Of a stretch of 18,516 bases of DNA, positions 1 to 6,527 are shown in pieces. Below the pieces are notes generated by a model that was not told where the DNA came from, did no database searches, and saw nothing but the letters and a program-made list of their open reading frames with translations. Origin of the DNA: Planctomycetota bacterium. Its GTDB lineage: Bacteria; Planctomycetota; Phycisphaerae; Sedimentisphaerales; Anaerohalosphaeraceae. Location: the NCBI GenBank assembly GCA_021160785.1, contig JAGHBX010000410.1, positions 1 to 18,516 on the forward strand, given 5' to 3'. Both the position numbers and the translations under genes were made by a program. Numbering within the stretch: position 1 is the stretch's first letter; each line of letters opens with the position of its first letter.

Positions 1-2
1 CC

Positions 3-1073
3 AACCTCTGGGATGAAAAGGCCGGATGGCGGCCAAGCGCAGCAGCAGGCGGTTCACCCGGCTGGGATGATACAGGCGATGTTCCTGCTATCGGCTCTGT
101 TGTTATAAACGAGATACTCGCACATTCAGACGGATATCCCAACGACTGGATCGAACTGCACAACACAACAGGCGAACCGATCAACATCGGCAACTGGTAT
201 CTAAGCGATAGCGGATCGGACCTGACAAAGTACAAGATCCCCGACGGCACATCGATCGGCGGCGACGGCTATATTGTATTTACCCAGGATGACGATTTCG
301 GCGCCGCATTTGCCCTGAGCGAAAACGGAGAGACCGTTTATCTTACCTCAGGCGACGGAACGCAGATCACCGGATACAGCGAGGAAGAGGATTTCGGTGC
401 ATCGGTTGCGGGCGTTTCGTTCGGAAGATACTACAAAGCCAGCACCGACAGCTATAACTTTGTCGCAATGAGCACGAACACGCCCGGCTACAATATCGAT
501 CCGTATGTCAACGCCTGCCCCAAAGTCGGCCCCATCGTCATTAACGAGATAATGTATCACCCGACCGATGACGATGGCAAAGCAGAATACATCGAGCTTC
601 TCAACATCAGCGGCAGTTCTGAAAAACTTTATGACGACACTACAAATGAACCGTGGAAAATAACAGACGGCATCAAATATACTTTCCCGTCAGGGGCACC
701 AACTACCATCGCCGCAGGAGATTACTTCCTGCTCATAAGGGATTTGGCTGCGTTTACCGCCGAATACGGCGCACCGGCTGCTGGCAAGTATGCCGTCTGG
801 ACTGATGGAAAACTAAATAACGACGGAGAAACAGTTGAAATATCAATGCCGGGCGATGTCGATGCACAGCTCGAAAGACAGTACATTCGCCTTGACCGTG
901 TAAATTACAGCGATGGTTTACATCCTGAAGAGTTTAAGCTCGGTATTGATCCGTGGCCAACTGCTGCTAACGGCAACGGTAAATCGCTTAGCCGCATAAC
1001 ACCTTCCGATTACGGAAATGACGTCGCCAATTGGCAATCTTCAGGTACAACGCCGGGAACTGCAAACCCTTAG
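3..1073 (+). CDS. Lamin-tail-domain surface protein, 5' partial
   Basis: The reading frame is open from the window edge to a TAG at 1071-1073, giving 356 residues of a protein whose start lies outside. The only late internal ATG (468) falls in the middle of the protein and is not a credible start. Two lamin-tail (LTD) beta-sandwich domains are visible. The first starts near fragment residue 33 with VVINEILAHSDG and then DWIELHNTTGEPINIGNWYLSD. The second starts near residue 176 with IVINEIMYHPTDDDG and then EYIELLN. The INEI..., (D/E)xIEL.N and GDYFLLIRD motifs are typical. The first 23 residues (WRPSAAAGGSPGWDD) look like the tail of an earlier repeat, and the C-terminus (WQSSGTTPGTANP) ends the same way. 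In planctomycetes such domains occur in very large secreted proteins, often with CotH-like modules, but none is visible here. No membrane anchor or sorting tail is visible at the C-terminus. It is convergent with the LacI gene, with only 3 bp between the stop codons. The domain call is firm; the molecular role is unknown. Confidence 0.85.
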   Translation, partial: NLWDEKAGWRPSAAAGGSPGWDDTGDVPAIGSVVINEILAHSDGYPNDWIELHNTTGEPINIGNWYLSDSGSDLTKYKIPDGTSIGGDGYIVFTQDDDFGAAFALSENGETVYLTSGDGTQITGYSEEEDFGASVAGVSFGRYYKASTDSYNFVAMSTNTPGYNIDPYVNACPKVGPIVINEIMYHPTDDDGKAEYIELLNISGSSEKLYDDTTNEPWKITDGIKYTFPSGAPTTIAAGDYFLLIRDLAAFTAEYGAPAAGKYAVWTDGKLNNDGETVEISMPGDVDAQLERQYIRLDRVNYSDGLHPEEFKLGIDPWPTAANGNGKSLSRITPSDYGNDVANWQSSGTTPGTANP

Positions 1074-1076
1074 CTG

Positions 1077-2126
1077 TCATTGGCAGCCTTTGTGGCCGTG
1101 ATAGTTGTATTTTGTTATTATGTCGATGGTTGTCGGGTAATAATCTTTCTCGGGCTGTATTTTGTCGAAGAGCAGGTTGAACAAAATATCTATTGGCAGT
1201 CTGCCCTGTGTCTCCGGATCCTGGAGAATAGTAGCGTCAATAATACCTTCCTCAAGAAACTCTTCTGTCATCGGTACGAAGTCATTGCAAACCATTTTCA
1301 CAGATGACGATCTGCCTGATTCTTTCAGTGCTTTGCCTGCGCCTTTGTTGCCTGCGGCTACCACATATATGCCCGATATGTTCGGTCTGGATGCCAATAT
1401 CTGCTTTGTTTTTTCGTAAGCGATCTTGTCGTCATCGAGATCTTCTTCGATGGCAACAATTTTGATGTCCGGAAAGTCGCTGTCTACTACTGAACAAAAA
1501 CCTTTAAGGCGTTCTCTGTGCGCTGAGATTTGTTTCGAACCATGTAAGACAAATACTTCACCTTGCTCGCCCATATACTTGCAAAGAAGGTCCCCTGCAA
1601 CTTGTCCACTTTGGTGCAGGTTTTGCCCCACAACACACAAACGTTCGGTGTCCGAAACATCCGAGTTGAATGTAACCACCTTAGCGTTCTTCTTGATGGC
1701 ATAGGCTATGGCTTTCTTTGTAACGGGGCTGTCTACGCCTGCAATCGCAAGAGCATCTATTCCACTGTCTACGAGAGTTTTGATCTTTGAGGCTTCTTCC
1801 TGAGCATCAAAAGTCGAAAGGGGGTGTACAGAGAGCGAAAGACCAAAGTCTATTTTTTCGTCGGCAGCAGCAACAGCGGCAGCGGTCAATTTTTTGATAA
1901 AAGGACTCTTTGCGGGCAGAGTTATCATGCCGATTCTAATGGTACGGTTGTGCACCAGCGCTTTGCTGAGTCGGTTTGGTCTATAATTGTATTTAGCAGC
2001 CGCCGCAAGAATCTTCTTCTTCGTTTCAGGATTGATTTCCGACCTGTTATTGAGCGCCCTGTCAACCGTCCCTATTGAGACACCTGTCAATTTAGCTAAT
2101 TCTGGAATTGTAACATTTTTCTTCAT
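1077..2126 (-). CDS. LacI-family transcriptional regulator (349 aa)
   Basis: A DNA-binding repressor or activator of the LacI/GalR family. Residues 5-25 form the helix-turn-helix (VTIPELAKLTGVSIGTVDRALN), followed by NRSEINPETKKKILAAA and YNYRPNRLSKALVHNRT, which covers helix 3 and the hinge. The recognition helix reads TVDRALN where many members have TVSRVLN. Residues 63 to about 340 form a periplasmic-binding-protein-like sensor of the ribose-binding type. It begins RIGMITLPAKSPF, and the repeated signatures are VVTFNSDV, GQNLHQSGQVAGDLL, SAHRERLKGF, GIYVVAAGN and NDFVPMTEEFLEEGIIDATILQDPETQG. A small sugar or sugar derivative is the likely ligand, but the ligand cannot be read from the sequence. 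Length is normal for the family. The ATG is supported by an AGG about 10 bases upstream and by a good promoter at 2176-2203. It diverges from the PKD/dockerin gene, and operator-like sites in between suggest local control. Confidence 0.93.
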   Translation of the reverse strand: MKKNVTIPELAKLTGVSIGTVDRALNNRSEINPETKKKILAAAAKYNYRPNRLSKALVHNRTIRIGMITLPAKSPFIKKLTAAAVAAADEKIDFGLSLSVHPLSTFDAQEEASKIKTLVDSGIDALAIAGVDSPVTKKAIAYAIKKNAKVVTFNSDVSDTERLCVVGQNLHQSGQVAGDLLCKYMGEQGEVFVLHGSKQISAHRERLKGFCSVVDSDFPDIKIVAIEEDLDDDKIAYEKTKQILASRPNISGIYVVAAGNKGAGKALKESGRSSSVKMVCNDFVPMTEEFLEEGIIDATILQDPETQGRLPIDILFNLLFDKIQPEKDYYPTTIDIITKYNYHGHKGCQ

Positions 2127-2175
2127 AATTGCGTTGCCTGAAAAAGTAATAACACATCTAACCTTGCAGAAGATA

Positions 2176-2203
2176 ATTATATCATATTAACCTGGCTTGT
2201 CCA
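2176..2203 (-). promoter_or_regulatory. Sigma70-like promoter of the LacI gene
   Basis: Read on the minus strand, TGGACA (2198-2203) is followed after 16 bases by a perfect TATAAT (2176-2181). Transcription would start near 2169, giving a leader of about 43 bases before the regulator's ATG. The consensus used is the E. coli one, so the planctomycete sigma factor may differ. Confidence 0.6.
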
Positions 2204-2248
2204 TCTTTTGGGGTATCAAGGCTGCGTGGGTCTCCTTTGCAAACAACT

Positions 2249-2291
2249 CTGACAATTCTTCAAAAAAATGCTGTCGTTAAGGGACACAGCA
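2249..2291 (+). promoter_or_regulatory. Promoter/operator-like site A
   Basis: CTGACA (2249-2254), 17 bases, then TGTCGT (2272-2277) preceded by TGC as in an extended -10. The 20-mer from the -10 is TGTCGTTAAGGGACACAGCA, which matches 15 of 20 bases of site C upstream of pseudopilin 1. The spacer also shares TTCAA-N-AA with that site. The arms GCTGT/ACAGC are inverted. It lies 46 bp upstream of the lacI -35 box, so it may serve autoregulation, or it may be a decayed or duplicated copy of a forward promoter. No gene starts closely downstream on the plus strand. Confidence 0.45.
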
Positions 2292-2468
2292 GTTGAATGC
2301 CAGTTTATACTCCAGGCTACGCATAAAGGTTCGAATGATGAGACAAGCAGATTTGGTGGAATTGTACGGTCAGTTATCTATCATTGCAGTAATCGCGACA
2401 CAGGGAAGTATCCATGTAGGCTATGTCCTGTATCGCAGAAATTTTTTTTTGAAAATCTTAAACTCTTC

Positions 2469-2511
2469 TTGCATCGTAATTGCCGATATGCTATCGTGTA
2501 CGTAAACGATA
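2469..2511 (+). promoter_or_regulatory. Promoter/operator site B for the PKD/dockerin gene
   Basis: TTGCAT (2469-2474), 17 bases, then TATCGT (2492-2497) with TGC before it. The 20-mer TATCGTGTACGTAAACGATA (2492-2511) is a near-perfect palindrome: 18 of 20 positions agree with its own reverse complement. It is centred on CG, as LacI-family operators usually are. A repressor bound here would cover the -10 and the start site. The nearest downstream gene is the PKD/dockerin gene, about 220 bases on. Binding by the adjacent LacI protein is inferred, not shown. Confidence 0.55.
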
Positions 2512-2731
2512 ATGGTAAACTGCAATAAACGGTGAGGTATGGTGATGATACTTGACGCCACAAAACCCAATCGGCTCCGAGAAGTCGACATGAAAGGTCT
2601 CCCGTCTATAGCTTTTCAGGGCAACCTTTTCCTTATTCATGTGTGTTTTATTGGCGCTTGAAATTGTATTTGTTAGGTAGAGTTGTTCTTTACCTGTTAA
2701 GAAATTATGTTTTTTGGAAAAGGAGAGTATT

Positions 2732-4999
2732 ATGAGAAAGGCAATGTTTACTATGGTGTTGGCAGGCTTGTTGCTTGTCGGCGGTGCTGTTGCCGAAACG
2801 GTTCACTTTGGCACCGTGTCTGATCTGTCGGACCCCAACGTTGTTGACATGTCGGGCAACGTCGTTTATGCCATTGATATTGGTGGTGACGGAGGCTCGC
2901 TTGACGGCGTTACGTTTGACCCCGATGACGCAGCCAACAACCCGAAGACTGCTGCAAACAACGATTTGAATGTCGGTTCCGCCGAATCCGTCTACACTAC
3001 CGGTTTTTACCCAAACCTTAATGGGCCCGGTGGCTGGGGAACAAGTTTTTCATCAAACCCCGATCTCAATGACATCATGAGCTTTGGACGTAATGACAGT
3101 GGAGAACGACGTTGTCTGCAGTTCAACGTGATTTCCGACCACGAGTATGTTATCCAGATCCTTTATAAGTCGGCTGGTACAGAGCAGCGTGAATGGGATC
3201 TTTCTGTCGGTTTTGGCACGCCTGCCGACAAGGTAGATAATACTGCATTTGCTGCATGGGCCTTGGCTAACTTTGCAGGTGACAACCTTAATGAAGCTTC
3301 ACCGAAAGTCTGGACCACTATGCTTACGGCAACCAGTGACTGGCTCTGGATCAATGCCGGTAAAGCCCATTATCTTGGCGATACAACTACTGTTGATCCA
3401 AATCCTATTCTCAATGCGATTGTCATCACCGACACTGCGGTGATCACCGATCCTCTTCCGGTGGTTAATGCCGGTCCTAATGATTCTGTCGAGTTGACGG
3501 GTGCTACAGCAGACTATGTACTTCAGGGTTCCGCGTCCGATCCGGAATCACAACCACTGACGATTGGCTGGACGGCAACTGGTCCTTCCACCGTCTCTTT
3601 TGATGATCCTGCAAGCCCGACGGCTGTCGCTACATTTGATACGCCGGGCGACTATACGCTGAAGTTGACTGCCGATGATGGTGTCAATGACCCGGTGTTC
3701 GATAATGTGCTTATCACCGTTGCTTTGCCGCCGGTCGTAAATGTGATGAACGGCGCTGTTGCAATTGTTACAAACAACATTGATTACGTTGTAGACCCCA
3801 ACAGCGACCCGAATAACGTTGTTGCTCTTAACTGCGGTCAGGGCTACTTCACCGGTGCTGTTCCGTCAGACGCCTGGGCAACAGGTATATGGGGTGATAA
3901 TGTCTCTATTAATGCCGAACTGTTAGTAAACGGGATCACATTTATCGCAGATATGGCCAATACGAATTATGACAGCACTCGCGCTGTTGCTTTTGCAGCC
4001 AAGGGCCCGATTTGCGGTGCTAACGGTGGTAACTGGTGGTGGAATGCCGGTACAGATGACGGTTTGAACCCCGTTCTCAGCGGTGTCGATGCTCATGTGA
4101 CCGGAAATGATAGTTGTGGTAGTCAAGCCGTAAGTCCTTATGAGGGCGATCACAACCATGCCGGAATCTTATTGACCGGTACAGATCCTGCTTCCGTCCA
4201 GAATTTCGGCAGGATTCTTTCGAAAGCCGGCGTACAAAATACCGGCAATTATAACGCAGGTGCAGGCATGGCAGATCGTGATGACACGTATGATTTTAAT
4301 GTTATGCCGGGTTGGCTCTACAATGTAAAGGTCATCCCGTACAAGAACAACGGCGAGCAGTCTCATACCCGTGTCCTGGTTGACGGCGTGCTGGTCCTTG
4401 ACGATTTCCAGGTGCTTGATGACATTGACAATAAGAGTGAGTTCGCTGTGATTTCCAAGGATGTCATTACTTCCCTGGATCAGTCGGTTCTGCGGGTCGT
4501 AGTTGGAACAGCTACTACTCCGTGGCCCGGAGAAGGCGGCCAGAATGTTCAGGACGTAAGCGCCATAATCGTCCAGGCTATCGAAGAAGTTGACAATATG
4601 CCGCCCATACCTGATGCCGGTCCGGATGCTCCCGCCTGGTTTGTTGATGGTACAGCCGCTCTTCAGCTTCAAGGCTCTGCTGAGGATCCGGATCAGGACT
4701 CACTTGGTTACCTCTGGACAGCTACAGGTCCCGGTACTGTTACGTTTATTGACGATGAGGATCCTTTGACAACCGCCAACTTCAGTGATTCCGGGGTATA
4801 CACCCTGACTCTTACGGTCAGCGACCCCTATTACAACGTACCTGATGATGTCGTTATTACAGTTTATGACGATGGTTGCGCAGCAGCCAAGGGGCAAGGA
4901 ATTCCTCAGGATGATGGCGACATCAATAAGGACTGCGTGACGGATATTGTTGACTTGGCTATATTGGCTGGCGACTGGCTGCAGAGTACATCGTTGTAA
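2732..4999 (+). CDS. Secreted PKD-repeat protein with C-terminal dockerin-like motif (755 aa)
   Basis: The start was set at ATG 2732, not the in-frame TTG at 2714, because AAGGAG (2720-2725) lies 6 bases upstream and the signal peptide then begins properly: MRKAMFTMVLAGLLLVGGAVA, with cleavage likely after AVA at residue 21. Residues 22 to about 239 form a beta-rich module of no family I can name. Residues 240-330 are a PKD domain (NAGPNDSVELTG, WTATGPSTVSF, PGDYTLKLTADDG). Residues 331 to about 620 form a larger beta-rich module with a Trp-rich patch (GGNWWWNAG) and a lectin-like stretch (YNVKVIPYKNN, HTRVLVDGVLVLDDF). Residues 626-715 are a second PKD (DAGPD, WTATGPGTVTF, VYTLTLTVSD). Residues 728-755 carry one EF-hand-like dockerin loop (DINKDCVTDIVD, then LAILAGDWLQ). 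I see no hydrolase catalytic domain, so binding or assembly of extracellular carbohydrate or protein is the likely role. The single loop is shorter than a classical two-repeat dockerin. Confidence 0.85.
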   Translation: MRKAMFTMVLAGLLLVGGAVAETVHFGTVSDLSDPNVVDMSGNVVYAIDIGGDGGSLDGVTFDPDDAANNPKTAANNDLNVGSAESVYTTGFYPNLNGPGGWGTSFSSNPDLNDIMSFGRNDSGERRCLQFNVISDHEYVIQILYKSAGTEQREWDLSVGFGTPADKVDNTAFAAWALANFAGDNLNEASPKVWTTMLTATSDWLWINAGKAHYLGDTTTVDPNPILNAIVITDTAVITDPLPVVNAGPNDSVELTGATADYVLQGSASDPESQPLTIGWTATGPSTVSFDDPASPTAVATFDTPGDYTLKLTADDGVNDPVFDNVLITVALPPVVNVMNGAVAIVTNNIDYVVDPNSDPNNVVALNCGQGYFTGAVPSDAWATGIWGDNVSINAELLVNGITFIADMANTNYDSTRAVAFAAKGPICGANGGNWWWNAGTDDGLNPVLSGVDAHVTGNDSCGSQAVSPYEGDHNHAGILLTGTDPASVQNFGRILSKAGVQNTGNYNAGAGMADRDDTYDFNVMPGWLYNVKVIPYKNNGEQSHTRVLVDGVLVLDDFQVLDDIDNKSEFAVISKDVITSLDQSVLRVVVGTATTPWPGEGGQNVQDVSAIIVQAIEEVDNMPPIPDAGPDAPAWFVDGTAALQLQGSAEDPDQDSLGYLWTATGPGTVTFIDDEDPLTTANFSDSGVYTLTLTVSDPYYNVPDDVVITVYDDGCAAAKGQGIPQDDGDINKDCVTDIVDLAILAGDWLQSTSL

Positions 5000-5007
5000 T
5001 GTTTCAA

Positions 5008-5051
5008 GTCTGCTTTTGAGATGAGGTCTGCAGCCGTCTCATATAGCAGAC
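5008..5051. other. Strong hairpin just after the PKD/dockerin gene
   Basis: GTCTGCT (5008-5014) pairs with AGCAGAC (5045-5051), then TGAGA (5017-5021) pairs with TCTCA (5037-5041), around a 15-base loop. It begins 8 bases after the stop codon. No T-run follows, so it is a better candidate for a 3' RNA-stabilising structure or attenuator than for a standard intrinsic terminator. Confidence 0.5.
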
Positions 5052-5077
5052 GAATACAGAAGCTTTCGTTATATTTT

Positions 5078-5111
5078 CTCGGAGGTCGGGCGAACATGTT
5101 CGACCTTCGAG
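5078..5111 (+). terminator. 11-bp stem-loop, possible terminator
   Basis: CTCGGAGGTCG (5078-5088) pairs with CGACCTTCGAG (5101-5111) over 11 bp with a single G-T wobble. The 12-base loop ends in the inner palindrome GAACATGTTC. The sequence after it (TTGCTTCTGTT) is only moderately T-rich, while the A/T-rich TATATTTTC lies on its left. Either strand could use it. Stem stability is clear; terminator function is uncertain. Confidence 0.4.
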
Positions 5112-5381
5112 TTGCTTCTGTTCCTAAAGATTGCCTGCGTCAGTATGGACTGGCCGGCGAGATGTCCACAATGAGAGCGACAAGCTTTATCCAACAGCTT
5201 CGAGTATTTCGGCCGTGACGAGACATAGCTGTAGCCCAACCGATGGAGCAGATTGTAAGTGGAATGCAGGTGTAGGTTACCCTGTTTGTTGGATGCCCTG
5301 AGTAGTTTAACAACACCGTTAGATACCGATTCTCAGCCGCCAGCCACTGTGCGGGATCGCCGGATTTTTTTTAAAAAAGAA
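5112..5381. other. Intergenic stretch with no recognised gene
   Basis: Nothing coding is evident: short frames here lack domains and ribosome sites. Near the end, a G/C-rich segment (CCGC...GCGG, 4 bp) precedes T8 at 5365-5372 and A6. This could be a weak terminator or, more likely, an A/T-rich upstream element for the promoter at 5382. Confidence 0.4.
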
Positions 5382-5424
5382 TTGACAGCATTTCAAGAAT
5401 ACGCTATCGTTAACGTACACGGCG
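5382..5424 (+). promoter_or_regulatory. Promoter/operator site C for pseudopilin 1
   Basis: A perfect TTGACA (5382-5387), 17 bases, then TATCGT (5405-5410). The 20-mer TATCGTTAACGTACACGGCG matches 16 of 20 bases of the reverse complement of the palindromic site B. The first 17 positions differ only once, and the mismatches cluster at the distal end. Transcription would start near 5417, giving a leader of about 50 bases to the ATG at 5468. It is probably controlled by the same regulator as site B. Confidence 0.6.
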
Positions 5425-5467
5425 CAAGGCTTTGGATTTATTAGCCAGATCCGGAAAGGCTTGTATT

Positions 5468-6184
5468 ATGGGAAAAAAGGCGTTTACACTAATAGAATTG
5501 CTGGTTGTAATTGCCATAGTGGCAACTTTGCTGGCGATACTGACACCCGCTCTGAATTCCGCCAAAAAGTCGGCACAGGCAGTTGTTTGCCTTAGTAATC
5601 TCCGGCAGATCGGATTGGCTGCCGATTTGTACTCAAAGGATAACGATTCTTTTATTCCCCGTGGAAATGGAGTGTACAGAAGAGACGATGTCTGGTTTAT
5701 TCATTTTCTGCCTTATGTCGGCCATAACTCGGATGTTACTGATTACAGAGACGTCAGGATTTATAAGTGCAAGAGCTTTCCGCGTTCCGGGGTCGGCGTC
5801 GGCGATATTTCTAATTCCAGGCAGACTGTCGGCTATGTAATCAATGCCTGGACTTTCCAAAGTTCCTACGACATGGTCGGAACAGAAGTTCGCGTCCCCA
5901 CCAAAATCGATACCTTCAAATCACGTTCTTCCACCATATACCTTGCCGACAACGAGGATGGCCCATGGCGCCCTGTCGTCGAGAGCTTGGACAGCCTTGA
6001 AATAGGCCAGTGCGATGTCTTCAACCCGGGGCATATAGCGTCATCGAAGGTAGAATTCGGCACTAATGGCCGCCGCGTTGCACATGCTCGTCATCGTGAC
6101 GGTTGCAACGTGCTTTATCTGGACTGGCATGCGGAACGCATGAAGGCGGAGAATATGACTGTGAACATGTGGAAAGACAGATAG
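5468..6184 (+). CDS. Pseudopilin 1 (type II secretion/type IV pilin-like, 238 aa)
   Basis: The start at ATG 5468 was chosen because GGAAAGG (5453-5459) lies 8 bases upstream and it leaves a short prepilin leader, MGKKA, before FTLIELLVVIAIVATLLAIL. Prepilin peptidase would cut before F6. The residue at -1 is Ala instead of the usual Gly, which the enzyme tolerates, and the +5 Glu (E10) is present. A single hydrophobic alpha-helix (about residues 6-28) is followed by a soluble domain with CLSNLRQIGLAADLYSKDND, typical of the planctomycete and lentisphaera pseudopilin expansion. Near the C-terminus RH-X9-DWH (H209, D219) resembles the H-X9-DG tail of this group, with W replacing G. These proteins are membrane or periplasmic pilus-like subunits whose exact role in this phylum is poorly known. 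Bases 5941-6142 of this gene recur upstream of pseudopilin 3. Confidence 0.85.
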   Translation: MGKKAFTLIELLVVIAIVATLLAILTPALNSAKKSAQAVVCLSNLRQIGLAADLYSKDNDSFIPRGNGVYRRDDVWFIHFLPYVGHNSDVTDYRDVRIYKCKSFPRSGVGVGDISNSRQTVGYVINAWTFQSSYDMVGTEVRVPTKIDTFKSRSSTIYLADNEDGPWRPVVESLDSLEIGQCDVFNPGHIASSKVEFGTNGRRVAHARHRDGCNVLYLDWHAERMKAENMTVNMWKDR

Positions 6185-6401
6185 CCCTTAGAGAAAGGCG
6201 CTGTTTTAAGATCATTGAATTTGGTTTTGCAGTAAATCTTTTGTGCGATGTTAAAAACTAACTGATACACCGGAAGAGAATGCAAGGGTGTGAACCTGAT
6301 GAGGATATTTAATATATTGCGTATTTGCCCGCCCTTTGGGCTGTTTAAGCACTCCTTTGCAAAGGTTGAAGATGCTGCTTTTCTGAACAAAGACGTTGTT
6401 T
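6185..6401. other. Spacer between pseudopilins 1 and 2 without a recognised gene
   Basis: No gene is visible. It contains a small GCCC-TTT-GGGC hairpin (6331-6341) and a perfect 12-bp palindrome, CCTTTGCAAAGG (6354-6365). Eleven bases of that palindrome plus a flanking C (CTCCTTTGCAAA) also occur at 2232-2243 upstream of site A. Whether these bind a protein is unknown. Confidence 0.35.
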
Positions 6402-6425
6402 CCGGGTCGTGCCCGGTAATTTTTT
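6402..6425 (+). terminator. Intrinsic terminator after pseudopilin 1
   Basis: CCGGG (6402-6406), a 5-base loop and CCCGG (6412-6416) are followed by TAATTTTTT (6417-6425). This is a short G/C stem with a T-run in the right place. It lies about 220 bases after the pseudopilin 1 stop and 80 bases before pseudopilin 2. The duplicated leader copy at 7455 keeps the T-run but not the stem. Confidence 0.6.
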
Positions 6426-6527
6426 AAGGGTGTCGGATGTGGCATCAATGGCGGCTTAGGTGGCAGCCATGGTATGCAGATCGATTCATAGAAAGGTATT
6501 GCAATGCGAAGAAACTTGTACAAAATT
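6415..6527 (+). repeat. Leader repeat, copy 1 (upstream of pseudopilin 2)
   Basis: This 113-base segment recurs at 7455-7568 with about 20 substitutions and one indel. It contains the end of the terminator T-run, a stem-loop at 6441-6477, an AAAGG ribosome site (6492-6496), the ATG of pseudopilin 2 at 6504 and its first eight codons. In the stem, GCAT pairs with ATGC on the outside and ATGGC pairs with GCCAT inside. In copy 2 the outer stem is unchanged and one inner pair changes from G-C to A-T, with two pairs becoming G-T wobbles and one mismatch. Confidence 0.85.

Larger units (their letters stand above)
2204..2731. other. Long divergent intergenic region between lacI and the PKD/dockerin gene
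   Basis: No convincing gene is present. The longest frame (2268-2528) has no recognisable domain, starts inside a putative operator and has no ribosome site. The region carries two promoter/operator look-alikes (2249-2291 and 2469-2511) and an A/T tract (T8 at 2442-2449) upstream of the second. From 2512 to 2731 there is a leader of about 220 bases without a clear terminator or known riboswitch fold. An AAGGAG ribosome site at 2720-2725 sits 6 bases before the ATG at 2732. Confidence 0.6.

Noticed and set aside
4169..4672. 167-codon minus-strand ORF inside the PKD/dockerin gene
   Set aside because: It lies entirely opposite a convincing secreted protein and has no domain, ribosome site or sensible composition; the same holds for the other internal antisense frames.
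5089..5104. CGAACATGTTCG in the hairpin loop as a LexA (SOS) box
   Set aside because: The half-sites CGAAC/GTTCG are separated by 2 bases, not 4 as in the Gram-positive-type box, and the motif is part of a larger hairpin with no repair gene nearby.
6331..6365. CRISPR-like or repeat array from the small palindromes
   Set aside because: There are only isolated single palindromes without regular spacing or spacers.
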